Source: Okapia johnstoni
Taxonomy: Eukaryota > Chordata > Mammalia > Artiodactyla > Giraffidae
Length of the DNA: 64,000 nucleotides
Reading direction: 5' to 3'
NCBI GenBank assembly: GCA_024291935.2
Contig: CM044319.1
Location: 71,320,001-71,384,000 of the forward strand
Below, piece by piece: positions 1 to 13,313 of the stretch (position 1 is the stretch's first letter; each line of letters opens with the position of its first letter). The position numbers were made by a program, and so were the translations under genes. The notes under the pieces are model-generated. The model did no database searches and was not told the DNA's origin. It worked only from the letters and a program-made list of their open reading frames with translations.

Positions 1-638
1 AGTGTATGTCAGAATCTCCTGCCTTTTCAAAGCAGTATGTATATGTATGTATACATACTTTTTTTTTTTGCTTATCCACTCATCCATCTATAAGATAACT
101 AGGAAAAATTTATTTTTTATTATATTACTTTGATTGGATTTTTTTGATTGTTACTCAGTTCAAACAAAGCCTGTAGCCATTATTACTTTTTCTCCCCCAA
201 TAAAAAATACATCATTCATTGCTAAGGATCTCTGATTCCAAAAGTTCTCCATTTCGAAAAATGCTAGGCGTTACTATTTCAAAGAAAAGCTGATTAGTCT
301 GATTGCATGGCCTTTCTCCATTCTGTCTGAACAGTGTGAAAACCTTTTTCATAATCTCTTTTAGTTAAGTAATGGTTTTTTCAATGAAAATTTCCATAGT
401 GAAAAATTTTTCTAAAATTTAAAATAATTTCAAACAGTAAAATCTTGATAGCTGCCCTCAACTGGACAATCTGAACCCCAGAGACCTGCCATTTTATAAA
501 ATTTTGATCTCTTCAACCATTCACTGGAAGACAGTGAGCAGTTACTGCTAAAATCACTCTCAGCAACCCCAAATGGAGCTGTTAATATCTACCTTACAGA
601 CTTTCTATAAGAATTAGAAATACAGTTCTTTTTTTTTT
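1..638. other. unassigned intronic DNA
   Basis: AT-rich sequence with a T10 run at about 61-70 and a T-rich run at 629..638. No gene, exon or recognisable repeat was seen. Confidence 0.6.
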
Positions 639-650
639 GTGTGTGTGTGT
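627..650. repeat. T-run and (GT)n tract
   Basis: About ten T followed by roughly six GT units. On the minus strand it forms a (CA)nA10 tail at the truncated end of the BovB fragment. Confidence 0.9.
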
Positions 651-1220
651 ATGGGGACCTTTTCATACTGTTCATGGGGTTCTCAAGGCAAGAATACTGA
701 AGTGGTTTGCCATTCACTTCTACAGTGGACCACGTTTTGTCAGAACTCTCCACCATGACCTGTCTGTCTTGGGTGGCCCTACACAGCATGGCTCATAGTT
801 TCACTGAGTTAGACAAGGCAGTGATCCATGTGATCAGTTTGGTAGGTTTTCTGTGATTGTGGTTTTCATTCTGTCTGCCCTCTGATGAATGAGGATAAGA
901 GGCTTGTGGAAGCTTCCTGATGGGAGGGACTGGCTGTGGTGAAAACTGGGTCTTGCTCTGGTGGGTGAGGCCTTGCTCACTAAGTCTTAAATCCAACTTT
1001 ATGTTGATGCTGTGGGGCTGTGTTCCTGCCCTGTAGTTTGGCCTGAGGCCAAACTATTGTAGGGGTAATGTCCTCCTTCAAAAGGACTTATGCCAGCATG
1101 CTGTGGCTCCCAGGACTGCTGTCGTCAGTGCCTCTGACCCCGCAGCAGGCCACTGTCAACCCATACTTCCACCAGAGACTCTGGGACACTTACAGGCAAG
1201 TCTGTGTCAGTCTCTTGTAC
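651..1220 (-). repeat. BovB LINE, 5' portion (fragment)
   Basis: Read on the minus strand this matches the remembered region of BovB upstream of its endonuclease/RT frame. A partly open stretch remains at 793..996. The end near 651..745 (ACTTCAGTATTCTTGCC on minus) resembles the A unit of the Bov-A SINEs, in keeping with that unit deriving from BovB. The copy lacks the BovB 3' end: on the minus strand it stops and is followed by a (CA)n/A-rich tract at 629..650. A short palindrome lies at the far end near 1209..1229. Confidence 0.8.
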
Positions 1221-1321
1221 AGAGACTGGATTCGACATCAAAAGTAGAAGGGCATTTCTCGACATCTCAGTAAAGTATTACTTATAGTAATTGTATTTTT
1301 AGACCTCTAGGCATTATTCTT

Positions 1322-1396
1322 TTTTTAAAAAAATATTTATTAATTTATAACTGCACTGGGGCCTTGTTGCTGTGCATGGGCTTTCTCTAGGTGCAA
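1322..1396 (-). repeat. CHR-type tRNA-derived SINE fragment
   Basis: The A/T-rich start followed by CTGCACTGGGGCCTTGTTGC and GGGCTTTCTCTAGGTGC resembles the body of cetartiodactyl CHR SINEs in reverse. It is short and diverged, so family assignment is moderate. Confidence 0.55.
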
Positions 1397-3340
1397 TACA
1401 GTTCTTTAATTGTATGTGATATACCAGGTCCAAAAGGTCACAAGCCCTTAACGCATTGCTACAGTTATTAATGAAATAAGTGATAGAAGTTTCACATAGT
1501 ACTATCATTTTACTAGCATCGAATCCTACACTAGATCAGTGCTACTTACCCCTAACCTTGTTATCAATTAGAGTCCTTTGAAAATAGGTAGCTTCTCATC
1601 CTTAAGCCAAACTTACTCAGTAAGAATCTCTGGGAGTAGATTCTGACAAATGTCCAAGTTTGGAAACCATTAATCTACTTATCAACAGGCATAAGAAAAT
1701 CTTGCCTTTTGTAATGGTAGACCATGATACACAACATCTTTGCTATTTCCTTCCAACAAGCTATGCTCATGAAGATCTATTTGAGGGTAGAAAGTTGAAC
1801 ATTTTAACAGCTACAGCAATATGTTTGTGGGTGCAGAGGAGTTAATCTTAGAGGCAGAAACTCAGTTTACTCTGAAAGGGTAAACAAGGCTCACTCTGTA
1901 AGCAAGACTTTTAGCAAAACAGATGTAACTTCTATCTGTTATTCTTGAGAAAATCTTCAGTGTAAGAAGTTAACATGAATGCAGAAGCTAAGTATATTTT
2001 TTAATAATTTAAATAAAAAATGTTAGCAGAATATGAGCCTGAAGATATTTTCCTCCATAAGTTTTGAGTTAAACTGCTCTGTCTCTAAAGAGGTTATTCT
2101 TTCTTGAGGCGTATGTGTGTGTGTTTATTCACCATTTTCCCCAGAGGAGGCTAAGCGCCATGATCAGCTCATACCATGTATGATGTGTAGGCTTAATTTT
2201 CTCTTTGAATCCTTACAGAGAGAAATGATAAGCACTGTACTGGGCTTAGCCTTGTGTTACCTCCACAGGACTACTGATGTTCACACACGGTAGTAGTGTA
2301 CTTGGCTTTCAATCGAATTTTCTAGAACTGTGAGAGCTGGTTGTTAAGTGCAGCCATTACTAAACATAAAATGATATAAATCCACAATTAAATTTTATTA
2401 AAACAAAGGCAATATATACTTAAAATTTATTATTTCCTGATTAGTTCATGGCTATTGAGTCTGTATGCTGGAAATCCTCCCTAAATGCATGCTAAGTGGG
2501 CATCTCTTCCAAAATCTACATTGGTTGCTAAAAAGGGACAACATTAGGTATATTTACACCATGAAAATCGCAAACTCTACAAATCAGTGGCATGTTTTCC
2601 TCCTTATTTTGTTAAGAGAGGTTGTTAAACATTTACCAGAACATTTCTGAAATGGTGTAATTTTTGACTGAACAAATGATGCTTTGGGAAATGTATTATT
2701 TAAACTTTTCTAAGGACATTACAATATATTATTTTCTAAGGAAGCCTGTTATATACATTAAATGCATAGTGGGCATTTTCTTATGCAATGAATTAATATT
2801 TCTACAAATATAGAAACAAAATGAAATAACCCTTTTCCTGGAGAGAAGGGGCAACAAATCTAGGAGACAATAAAGGTATCTACCCTAAAGGTCTGGAAAT
2901 GGTCAGAGAGGGTCCCAGTAAATCAGGCCCATCCTTACCTGTAACTCAAGAGCAGGAACACAAAAGCCAAATGTGGGTCTTTCTGCCCCTCAATAAGCAC
3001 TATTATTATTAGAAAAATCATGTTCATCACTAATATCATTTATTCTTTGAGGAAATTTGGGGTGCAGTGGGTACCCTCACTTAAGAGCAGCTGAGGGAGT
3101 GCTCAAGCACAGCCATGAGGTTTACTGGAGTCATCTGCAGCAGAGGGTGGGGTTGGCAGTAAGAGAATATGGCCAGAGTGGAACGACTATGGAATTTATT
3201 CCAGATTTTAGGTGATTTACATGTAAAATGAAAGTGAAAACTTATCTATAATCATAAAATATTGTGACCAAATGTGTGTATATGTAAGTGTATGTGTTTA
3301 TACACACATTTGTTTCCTTTATACATATATATTATATTCT
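1397..3340. other. unassigned intronic DNA
   Basis: About 1.9 kb of AT-rich sequence with no repeat or gene that I can name. Short open frames (for example 1660..1845 and 2465..2650) have no recognisable content and are ordinary chance frames. Confidence 0.6.
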
Positions 3341-3345
3341 TGTCA

Positions 3346-3546
3346 TTGTCTAATCTCTGTCATGACTCTTTTGAGACTCCATGGACTATAGTCCACCATG
3401 CTACTCTGTCCATGGGATTTCCCAGGCAAGAATACTGGAGTGGGTTGCCCTTTCCTTCTCCAGGTGATCTTCCCGACCCAGGGATTGAACCTGTGTCTCC
3501 TGCACTGCAGGAAGATTCTTTAGCACTGAGCCACTGGGGAAACCTC
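3346..3546 (-). repeat. Bov-tA SINE
   Basis: In reverse it shows the full order of a Bov-tA element: the A-unit core (AAGAATACTGGAGTGGGTTG), the CCTTCTCCAGG motif, then the tRNA-Glu-like head ending in GAGCCACTGGGGAA. Coding-looking frames on both strands here are SINE translations. Confidence 0.9.
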
Positions 3547-3605
3547 ATATATACTACATATAAATGTGCATATGTATACATACATACATATATATGTATA
3601 TATGA
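3547..3605. repeat. TA/TACA-rich microsatellite
   Basis: Irregular TATATA, GTATAC and TACATACA units directly abut the tRNA-head end of the SINE. Confidence 0.8.
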
Positions 3606-4650
3606 TTCACAATAAAATAAAATATTACATGGAAATGCATGATAAATATGAGAACTGAACTGAGCTAAGAAAGTTCTAATGTGGGAGAATTTTTCTGTTC
3701 TGTCACCTGGGGTGTAGTACCCCTGAGGAATATTCTATTATTTTCTATAAAGCAGAGATCATATTTCATAGTTTTATATACATATATTATTTGATAAAAA
3801 AATTTAATTGAAAGAAAAGTGTTGCACATGATGAAAGTAAAAATCTGTCACAAAAATTTTACTCAAAAAGTGAAACATTGCACTCTTATCCCAGAAAACT
3901 GAGCTAGCAAGGATGCTATGCTTGTACCTTGTAATGTTTTTACATAAAGGTTTATGCTAGAGTGAATTTCAGTCAACCTGGAAAACCTCTTTTTATAAAG
4001 ACCTTCTCAGATAAGGGTCAGGTTCAAGTCCTTACTCTCTCAGTAACAACATTAAAGGAAGGCATAACTTCTACTTGCTCTAATTTTTAAAAAAATACAT
4101 TCCAAGATTACGTTGTTTGCTAATATTTTGTTTAGAAAAAATGCATCTGAATTTAACATGACCTTTGGTTCTTTTGTTTTGTCAGATGAGACATGAAGAA
4201 TTTATTTTATACACCTTTTCAGAGAATTGTCTTTTCAGTTCATGCAGGTTAATTTATGCTTTCTAATGTTTTTTCACATTTTTCTAATTAAAACTTTTAT
4301 ATTAAAACTCAAAAAAGCATACATAAGTTGATTCCATATATGCATTTATGTAAGAGTGGGTATATGTGTATATAATACACAAAAAGTGAAGCTGCACTGA
4401 AATTTATCCTATAGATAAATTTTGTCTTTTCCTTTACTATGAAATTCTAAACTTTGAAAAGTTCATGTATTTTATGTAACTATTTTAATATTGAAGGAGT
4501 AACAACAGTTGATACACTAAGAAAATCAGGTTTGACTATATTTTGATATTTGATTATTTTCTAGTTCATCAAAGTTATCTATGTAGGACACTATGCAATA
4601 GTTAGGAGCAGGCAATTATTAAGATATACAATAATCATTAAAAGATAAAG
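3606..4650. other. unassigned intronic DNA
   Basis: AT-rich, no recognisable repeat or exon. Confidence 0.6.
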
Positions 4651-4846
4651 TTCAGTTCAGTTCAGTCGCTCAATTGTGTCCAACTCTTTGCGACCCCATG
4701 AACGGCAGCATGCCAGGCCTCCGTGTCCATCACCAACTCCCGGAGTTTACCCAAATCCATGTCCATTGAGTCGGTGATGCCATCCAACCATCTCATTCTC
4801 TGTCATCCCCTTCTCCTTCTGCCCTCAATCTTTCCCAGCATCAGAC
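4651..4846 (-). repeat. BovB LINE 3' end
   Basis: Begins with repeated TTCAG units (the BovB 3' terminus in reverse) and continues through the 3' ORF2/UTR region (GGCCTCCGTGTCCATCACCA, TCTTTCCCAGCATCAGA). It stops abruptly where a sense-oriented tail begins. Confidence 0.9.
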
Positions 4847-4898
4847 TAGAGTTCATGGGGTTGTAAACAGTCAGTCACGACTGAGCAACTGACACTTT
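4847..4898 (+). repeat. Bov-A/BovB 3' tail fragment
   Basis: Reads GTTCATGGGGTTGTAAACAG followed by a CACGACTGAGCAACTGACAC-type end, which is the terminal part of a Bov-A unit in the plus sense. It directly abuts the antisense BovB, so two 3' ends face outward. Confidence 0.75.
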
Positions 4899-5490
4899 CT
4901 TTCATGTTTTTCTTTATTTCTTTAACATAAGAAATCACTCAAATTTTGACACATATTAATTAATTTCTTCCTCATAATAAACCCTTCCTCATAATGACCC
5001 ATAATAACCCTAGGAAGTTGGTAATTTAAGCTCCTAGCCAAGAACCTATCTGTGACATTTCAAGCATGGCCACAAATAGCTACAAAGGCTTTACCTGGCT
5101 AACCTCACAGAGGAAAGCAGCCCTCCTCACAGCAAAGATGGTGCACATCAATGTGTTGAAGTCTCTACAGGGAGTGCAGTCAAGGAGAACTCACGGCTCC
5201 CTGACCAGCCATTAGCATATTGATAGTCCATCTGGAGGCCTCTATATCAAATGCCTTCCTTGGGTGCCTTTGCTGAAATGTCTTTAGAGGGGTAGGGGTA
5301 CTTTAACACACTTTTTCTCCATTCTGTTTTCTGGTGAAAAATGACACAATGGACTTCATACTTTCTCCAGTGTAACTTCTTGCTTATACTATTTCCATAA
5401 GTGATTAAAAGCTGAGTATTATCTTCTTATTGGTTCTTTATTTTAACTGACCACCATGAAGTCTTGCAGCTCAGCTCAGTTCTTGACACT
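4899..5490. other. unassigned intronic DNA
   Basis: Contains a short imperfect tandem of TTCCTCATAATRACCC units around 4960..5010. The rest (5020..5300) is moderately GC-richer unique sequence with no gene or repeat recognised. Confidence 0.55.
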
Positions 5491-5641
5491 CTCCTTTTAT
5501 AGTTGTGGAAATTGAGATGCTAAAAGCATAAGTGACTTGCCCAAGGTCACGTAACTATTAATATTAAGAGGCAAGTTAGATTTCAAACTAACTACTTAGA
5601 TTTCAAACAAACCTGTTTGGCTACTAAATCCATTCTCTTAA
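5491..5641 (+). repeat. MIR SINE
   Basis: Carries the conserved MIR core, with AAGTGACTTGCCCAAGGTCA as its centre, and ends like MIR with ATTCTCTTAACTAT. An internal 20-bp period duplication (TTAGATTTCAAAC at 5576 and again at 5596) occurred within it. Confidence 0.8.
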
Positions 5642-6590
5642 CTATACATCTTCTTAGAACATACTGTCATCTATTTTTTCATATTTTGGTTCTGATTTAC
5701 TGGCATTTGCTTAATTTTTTGTGAGTGACTAATTTCCAGCATTTTGACATCACTGAGTGTCATTATAAAGTTCCAAATAACTGAAACATCATTCACTACA
5801 TGGTTTTTTCTCTGTGAAGGGTAGTTTATTTAACATTCCCTATTGATGTAGCTATTCAATAACGTTAGAATGCTAAGTCTTGCTAGGGATCAGTATGACA
5901 AAGAAGACACTCATTTCTTCTTTACTTTGCTAAAGTTTAGATTGAGATTTCTCAAGTATTTTGAAAAATACCATTTGGTTATAATTATTCTGAAATAACA
6001 TATTTTTAAATAACTAATATTAAACTTCAAACACTTCAAACTTAAACTTCAGACACTTCAAACCTTTTCCTCAATGTTTCAGTTATAGTCAAAATATTAT
6101 GTCAATAAATGGCCTGGTTGCTCTTGAACACATTGCACTTTTCTGCTTTAAGAATTAATATTGTACTCATACCCAAAAGCATAATTAAGAAATATCTTGC
6201 AAAATATAATTTAGTAATTAAATATTATTAAATTGTCAAAATCATGTGATTGGTACATATTTACAATTATTACACATATCAGTGTCTCTAAACACTAAAG
6301 GAAACATAGACATATATTTTATCTAAAAATTGTTATAAATATAATAACACATACAAATAGAACTTAAATATAATGAACAGAAATAGTGTAACTTATATAA
6401 ATATATATTAAATTAAGCATATAGACACACATTGGCATAGTTACCTGAAAAATACCTGAAATGTATAAGCTACCTGTCTGTTGATTATGATTTATTTTTC
6501 AGATCTATTCTCTTTCATATAAATGATGGATGGAAGAAAATATAATTTGAATCCTTCTGATTTTCCTGTTTATGACCTGATCTATTTCAC
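5642..6590. other. unassigned intronic DNA with one small tandem duplication
   Basis: AT-rich. A 22-bp unit occurs twice in tandem at 6021..6042 and 6043..6064 with two differences. Nothing else recognised. Confidence 0.6.
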
Positions 6591-6591
6591 T

Positions 6592-6705
6592 TATTTATTT
6601 ATTTATTCAGTACATATCTGTTATCCATCTATCACATGCTAGAACAGAGGAAAGAATGATGAATTGGGCCTTCTCTACAAGGACTTTTTATTTTAGAGTG
6701 AGGCA
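6592..6705 (-). repeat. L2 LINE 3' end (degenerate)
   Basis: TTTATTCAGTACATATCTGT then CATGCTAGAACAG and GAATGATGAATTGGGCC follow the reversed L2 3' end (target-like ATTTATTGAGCAYCTACTAT...). Old and diverged. A (TTTA)n stretch precedes it at 6589..6606. Confidence 0.55.
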
Positions 6706-7088
6706 GCATGCCTGGGTTCAGCACTGGTCATTATCGGGTTACACAGAAAATGTTACCCAATCTAGACAGTAGAAGAGAATACTTCTTAGAAGAGAGAACA
6801 ACTGACAAGTGTCTGAATGTATGAACAAAATTTTGTCTGGCAAACAGAAAAGGAAGAGCAATACAGACAAAAGAATTGAAAGAACTCATTCCGTAAAGGG
6901 GGGAAATAAGTAGGAATCTGCTGAAAAGTCCAAGCCTTTGAATTTGTTCAGATTTGACCCTATATAATGCTTGCAATGATGTTTTTTTAGACAAGGCCAT
7001 GGTTAGATTTCCATTAAATTGAGCACTCGTGGGCATTTTGTCTGGTAGAGTTGTCAGGACTAAAGTCAAGGAGAGTACCTAAATATCG
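6706..7088. other. unassigned intronic DNA
   Basis: A 112-codon open frame on minus (6731..7069) overlaps this stretch. Its translation shows no domain I recognise and it is flanked by old repeats, so I do not call it a gene. Confidence 0.5.
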
Positions 7089-7185
7089 GGGCTCTTAACC
7101 AAGGATCCTTGGATCCCCTAAAATATCTGTGGATAGAATTTAGGAGGTTCTCGAACTTGATGGGGGAAATGTTACATTAGTTTGG
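7089..7185 (+). repeat. ancient interspersed repeat, family unassigned
   Basis: GGCTCTTAACCAAGGATCCT, CTGTGGATAGAATTTAGGAG and CGAACTTGATGGGGGAAATG follow a widespread old mammalian repeat beginning GGTTCTTAACC. I cannot name the family with confidence. Confidence 0.55.
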
Positions 7186-7330
7186 GGTCTTACATTTAGA
7201 TCTTTAATTCATGTTGATATTTAGCGCAAGATAAAAATTTAACTTCAATTTTGTGCGTGTGGCTATCTAGTTTTGTCAACACCATTTGCTAAAGTGATTC
7301 TCCTTTTTAAAATAATATTTATGCCAATCA
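7186..7330 (-). repeat. old L1 ORF2 fragment
   Basis: GGTCTTACATTTAGATCTTT followed by the remembered L1 pattern GGCTATCTAGTTTTGTCAAC / ACCATTTGCTAAAG, in reverse orientation. Diverged, consistent with an old mammalian L1. Confidence 0.7.
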
Positions 7331-7917
7331 CTACTTCAAACCACACTGAATATTAATTCCACTGTTAGAATACTTTATGTAATATAATAAAAAAGCATAT
7401 TATTATATCATAGATTTAAAGTATACTGACGTGTGTTTCAACATAATTTTTTTTCATTGTAATCCTTTATAAATTTATTAATTTTATGCATATTGATATA
7501 CAATATAAAATATTTATTTTGTGCCTATTCATTTAAGTATTATGAGAAAGTGACTATAGATTTCATCAGACTACTACAAGGTCATGGACTCAAAAAAATA
7601 TTAAGAATTCAGAGATTGTTCCAATAACTCAGGCAACAGATGAAATCCTATACTAAAGCAATGGTAACTTAAAAGTATGTACAATAAAGAAATAGGCAAA
7701 TTCAGTGTCATTTAGTGATTAAATAAGTGCCAAGAACCAAAGATAAGGTGAAATCAATGATGCCTACTAAATTCTTAACTTGGGTGGTTTGATTGGTTGG
7801 TGGTGTCTAGTTCTGGGACTCAATGTGGAAGCTGAATTTAACACCGCAAGAACTGCCAATAATCAACCATGGGGAGAAGATAAATGAAGCAACTGACTCA
7901 GGATAAAGCCACAGTAA
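7331..7917. other. unassigned intronic DNA
   Basis: AT-rich, no recognised element. Confidence 0.6.
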
Positions 7918-9413
7918 GTTCAGTTCAGTTCAGTCTCTCAACGTGTTCAACTCTTTGCGACCCCATGGACTGCAACATGCCAGGCCTCCCTGTCCATCAC
8001 CAACTACAGGAGTTTCCTCAAACTCATGCCATCCCATCAGCGATGTCATCCAACTATCTCATCCTCTGTCGTCCCCTTCTCCTCCCACCTTCAATCTTTC
8101 CCAGCATCAGAGGCTTTTCCAGTGAGTCATTTCTTCGCATCAGGTGGCCAAAGTATTGGAGTTTCAGCTTCAGCATCAGTCCTTCCAACGAATATTCAGG
8201 ATTGATTTTCTCCAGGATTGACTGGTTGGATCTCCTTGCTGTCCAAGGGACTCTCAGGAGTCTTCTCCAACACCACAGTTCAAAAGCATCAATTCTTTGG
8301 TGCTCAGCTTTCTTTATAGCCCAACTCTCACATACATACATGACCACTGGAAAAACAATAGCTTTGACTAGACAGATCTTTGTTGGCTAAGTAATGTCTC
8401 TGCTTTTTAATATGCTGTCTAGGTTAGTCATAGCTTTTCTTCCAAGGAGCAAGCATCTTAATTTCATGGCTGCAGTCACCATCTGCAGTGATTTTGGAGC
8501 CCCACAAAATAAGGTCTATCACTGCTTCCATTGTTTTCCCATCTACTTGCCATGAAGTGATGGGACTGGATGCCATAATCTTAGTTTTCTGAATGTTGAG
8601 TTTTAAGCCAAATTTTTCACTCTCCTCTTTCACTTTCATCAAGAGGCTCTTTAGTTCTTCTTCGCTTTCTGTCATAAGAGTGGTGTCATCTGCTTATTTG
8701 AGGTTTTTAATATTTCCCCCAGCAATCTTGACTCCAGTTTGTGCTTCTTCCAGCCTGGAATTTCACATGATATACTCTGCATATAAGTTAAATAAACAGG
8801 ATGACAAGATACAGCCTTGATGAACTCCTTTCCCCATTTGCAACCAGTCTGTTGTTCCATGTCCCATTCTAACTGTTGCTTCTTGACCTGCATATAGATT
8901 TCTCAGGAGGCAGGTCAGGTGGTCTAGTATTCCCATCTCTTTCAGAATTTTCCACAGTTTGTTGTGATACACAGAGTCAAAGTCTTTGGTATAGTCAATA
9001 AAGCAGAAATAGATGTTTTTCTGGAACTCTCATCCTTTTTGATGATCCAACAGATGTTGGCAATTTCATCTCTGGTTCCTCTGCCTTTTCTAAAACCAGC
9101 TTGAACATCTGGAATTTCACAGTTCACGTACTGTTGAAGGCTGGCTTGGAGAATTTTGAGCATTACTTTGCTAGCGTGTGAGATGAGTGAAATTGTGCTA
9201 TAGTTTGAGCATTCGTTGGCATTGCCTTTCTTTGGGATTGGAATGAAAATTGACCTTTTCCAGTCCTGTGGCAACTGAGTTTTCCAAATTTGCTGGCCTA
9301 TTGAGTACTGCACTTTCACAGCATCATCTTTTAGGATTTGAAAGAGCTCAACTGGAATTCCGTCACTTCACTAGTGTTGTTTGTAGTGATGCTTCCTTAG
9401 GCCCACTTGATTT
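7918..9413 (-). pseudogene. BovB LINE, 3' 1.5 kb (reverse transcriptase relic)
   Basis: This is the longest uninterrupted BovB copy in the window. On the minus strand it encodes, in several shifted frames, the C-terminal half of the RTE-class ORF2 reverse transcriptase and ends with the CTGAA-repeat 3' terminus at 7918. Frame pieces lie at 8942..9319, 8763..8972, 8672..8893, 8424..8675 and 8054..8347. The catalytic YADD motif is damaged: its tyrosine codon is a stop (minus-strand TAA at 8694..8696) while the A-D-D codons remain. It is 5' truncated near 9413. It would not be mobile. Confidence 0.93.
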
Positions 9414-11242
<1,829 letters not shown>

Positions 11243-11439
11243 TTATCAACCTTTTGATGATGAAAGATAGTCAATCAAAATAATTTACTCTTAAGCTATC
11301 TTCAGGGTTAAATTACAGTTACTTTGTTAATAGTCAAGATTTCTTATAAAATACCTTTTTCCTGAGTCATACAGATTGCAGAAATTTGAAAACATTGAAC
11401 AATACAAAGAAAAATAACAACTTACAATTCAAACACTCA

Positions 11440-11795
11440 GAGAGAAACACTCTTCACTATTTGGAACAGATGCTCTCAGTCTCTTTTTTGTTTTATTTCC
11501 TCTGAAATTGGAATAATATTGCATGTATATTTCATAACTTTATAATTTTGTTAATACTAAATAGTGAATACTCAAAGGTAATGAAAGATTATTCTGTGTT
11601 ATTTCTAAGGAGAATATGATATGCCGTGGTGTAACTTAAACAGTATTTATTTAACTAATCAACCCCTTGTTGGTAATTTAACTTGTTTATCTCTGATTAG
11701 CTTTTTAAATGTTTTTTTTCCTATAAATAAAATTCACAGATTGTGAATATTTTTAAGGTTTTCTTCAAATTGCCAAATTTCCCTTAAAAATATTG
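11440..11795 (-). repeat. old L1 3' end fragment
   Basis: GGTGTAACTTAAACAGTATT, TTTATTTAACTAATCAACCC and later CAAATTGCCAAATTTCCC follow the reversed L1 pattern around the ORF2 end and 3' UTR. It ends only about 225 bp upstream of the exon in transcription and is in the sense orientation of ERBB4. Confidence 0.68.
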
Positions 11796-12727
11796 TTTCA
11801 GTCAATGTGACATTGACTGGAGTCAGTTAGGTAAGTAATTAGCACAAAATGGAAGGTAAATTTAATGCTTCAATCACAAAAGTGTTCTTTATTCATCTCA
11901 AATGCAGTCAATAGAATTGCCAATTATTCTTTAAGAACAACACAAAGCAAGATATCATAGATATTCTCTGGTTCATTGCAACAGGGCATGACTATGTGAT
12001 ACAATGCATCAAAGCCAATTTTTACTTGATTCTTATTTTTACGACACTGGCCTTAATCAGCTAACTTGTTCCCTCTGAACAGTGGCTAATTATATACATA
12101 GATTCTGGTACAGATAGCTTTACATTATCCAGACAAAAAGGTAGATATTCCTTCTGAAAATACTATTCTTATCATTTGGAGAAATTGATTAGAAATACAT
12201 ATAGCATTTTCCTACTCAATATATACTACATTTTTTCTTCCTAATACAAAAACAAGAGAAATCATATAACAGTCCATAAAGCAGTCAGATACAAAAAACA
12301 AAATTCAATTAACAGTGATTTATATGGATAAGGGATGATTTTTTTTCACATGATAAGAAGCTTATCAGAGGCAGTTGTGGATACTAGTTTTGCTATTCTG
12401 CAGTACCCACAACCTACTATGTATGTTGGCTTTATTCATTCCAGGCATACGATGACTGCTGCATCTAAAGATGTTTGAATTCAAGGCAAGATAAAGACAA
12501 AAGAGTGAACAGGTGGCTTTTGATTTGAAAAGGGATGTTTTCCCAAGGATTAACCTGCATTTTATTGCCCAGAACAATATCCTAGGCTGAGTGAGAAATT
12601 CTTAAGGTGGACATATTGCTATGCGAACAAAACTCAAAATGTGCAGGGGTGTTAGCAAGGAAGATGAGGGATGGGGTATCAGGACATCAACCAACTCTGC
12701 CTCCTGTGCCAGCCTTAAGAAAATCAT
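11796..12727. other. unassigned intronic DNA
   Basis: AT-rich with no recognised element. The 70-codon frame at 12365..12577 on minus has no recognisable content. Confidence 0.6.
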
Positions 12728-12741
12728 CTCTCCTGTTCAGT

Positions 12742-12946
12742 GCATGCTTAGTCTCCTGGTTGTGTTGGACCCTTTGTGACGCTGTGACCAGGGTCCCCTG
12801 TCCAGGGGATTTTTCAAGCATAAATACTGGAGAGGGTTGCCATTTCCTTCTCCAGGGGATCTTCCTGACCTAGGGATCGAACGCGTGTCTCTTGTGTTTC
12901 CTGCATTTCAGGTGGATACTTTATCTGCTGAGCCATCAGGAAAGCC
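12742..12946 (-). repeat. Bov-tA SINE
   Basis: Typical reversed order of A unit, CCTTCTCCAGGGGATCTTCC and tRNA-Glu-like head ending CTGAGCCATCAGGAAAGCCC. It is flanked by a 14-bp target-site duplication with one mismatch (CTCTCCTGTTCAGT at 12728..12741 and CTCTCCTGTGCAGT at 12947..12960). Confidence 0.92.
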
Positions 12947-12999
12947 CTCTCCTGTGCAGTATTCCAAGCTAAACCTTTAAAGAAAGTGAAGACTGTCTG

Positions 13000-13313
13000 A
13001 GTGAAAGTGAAAGTCACTTAGTCCTATCCGACTCTTTGCGACACCATGATCTATACAGTCCATGGAATTCTCCAGGGCAGAATACTGGAATGGGTTGCCT
13101 TTCCCTTCTCCAGGGGATTTTTCCCAACCCAGGGATCAAACCTAGGTCTCTCACATTGCAGGTGGATTTTTTGGCAGCTGAGCCACAGGGAAGCCCAAGA
13201 ATACTGGAGAGGGTAGCCTATCCCTTCTCCAGGGGATCTTCCCAACCCAGGAATTGCCCGGGGTCTCCTGCATTGCAGGTAGATTCTTTACCAACTAAAC
13301 TATGATGGAAGCC
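13000..13313 (-). repeat. dimeric Bov-tA SINE (two tRNA-type heads)
   Basis: A complete reversed Bov-tA runs from 13000 to 13195 and ends in AGCCACAGGGAAGCCC. It is joined without a gap to a second, body-truncated unit at 13196..13313 that repeats the CTTCTCCAGGGGATCTTCCC and head segments. No clear target-site duplication was seen around the dimer. Confidence 0.88.

Noticed and set aside
3274..3615. 113-codon frame with proline-rich PGDLPDPGIEP segment
   Set aside because: This peptide recurs at every Bov-tA SINE in the window and is translated SINE.
5491..5641. Conserved regulatory element
   Set aside because: The conserved-looking core is the MIR consensus; conservation here reflects repeat identity.
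12742..13313. CRISPR-like or satellite tandem array
   Set aside because: The repeated units are adjacent SINEs of unequal length with a target-site duplication, in a mammalian genome.
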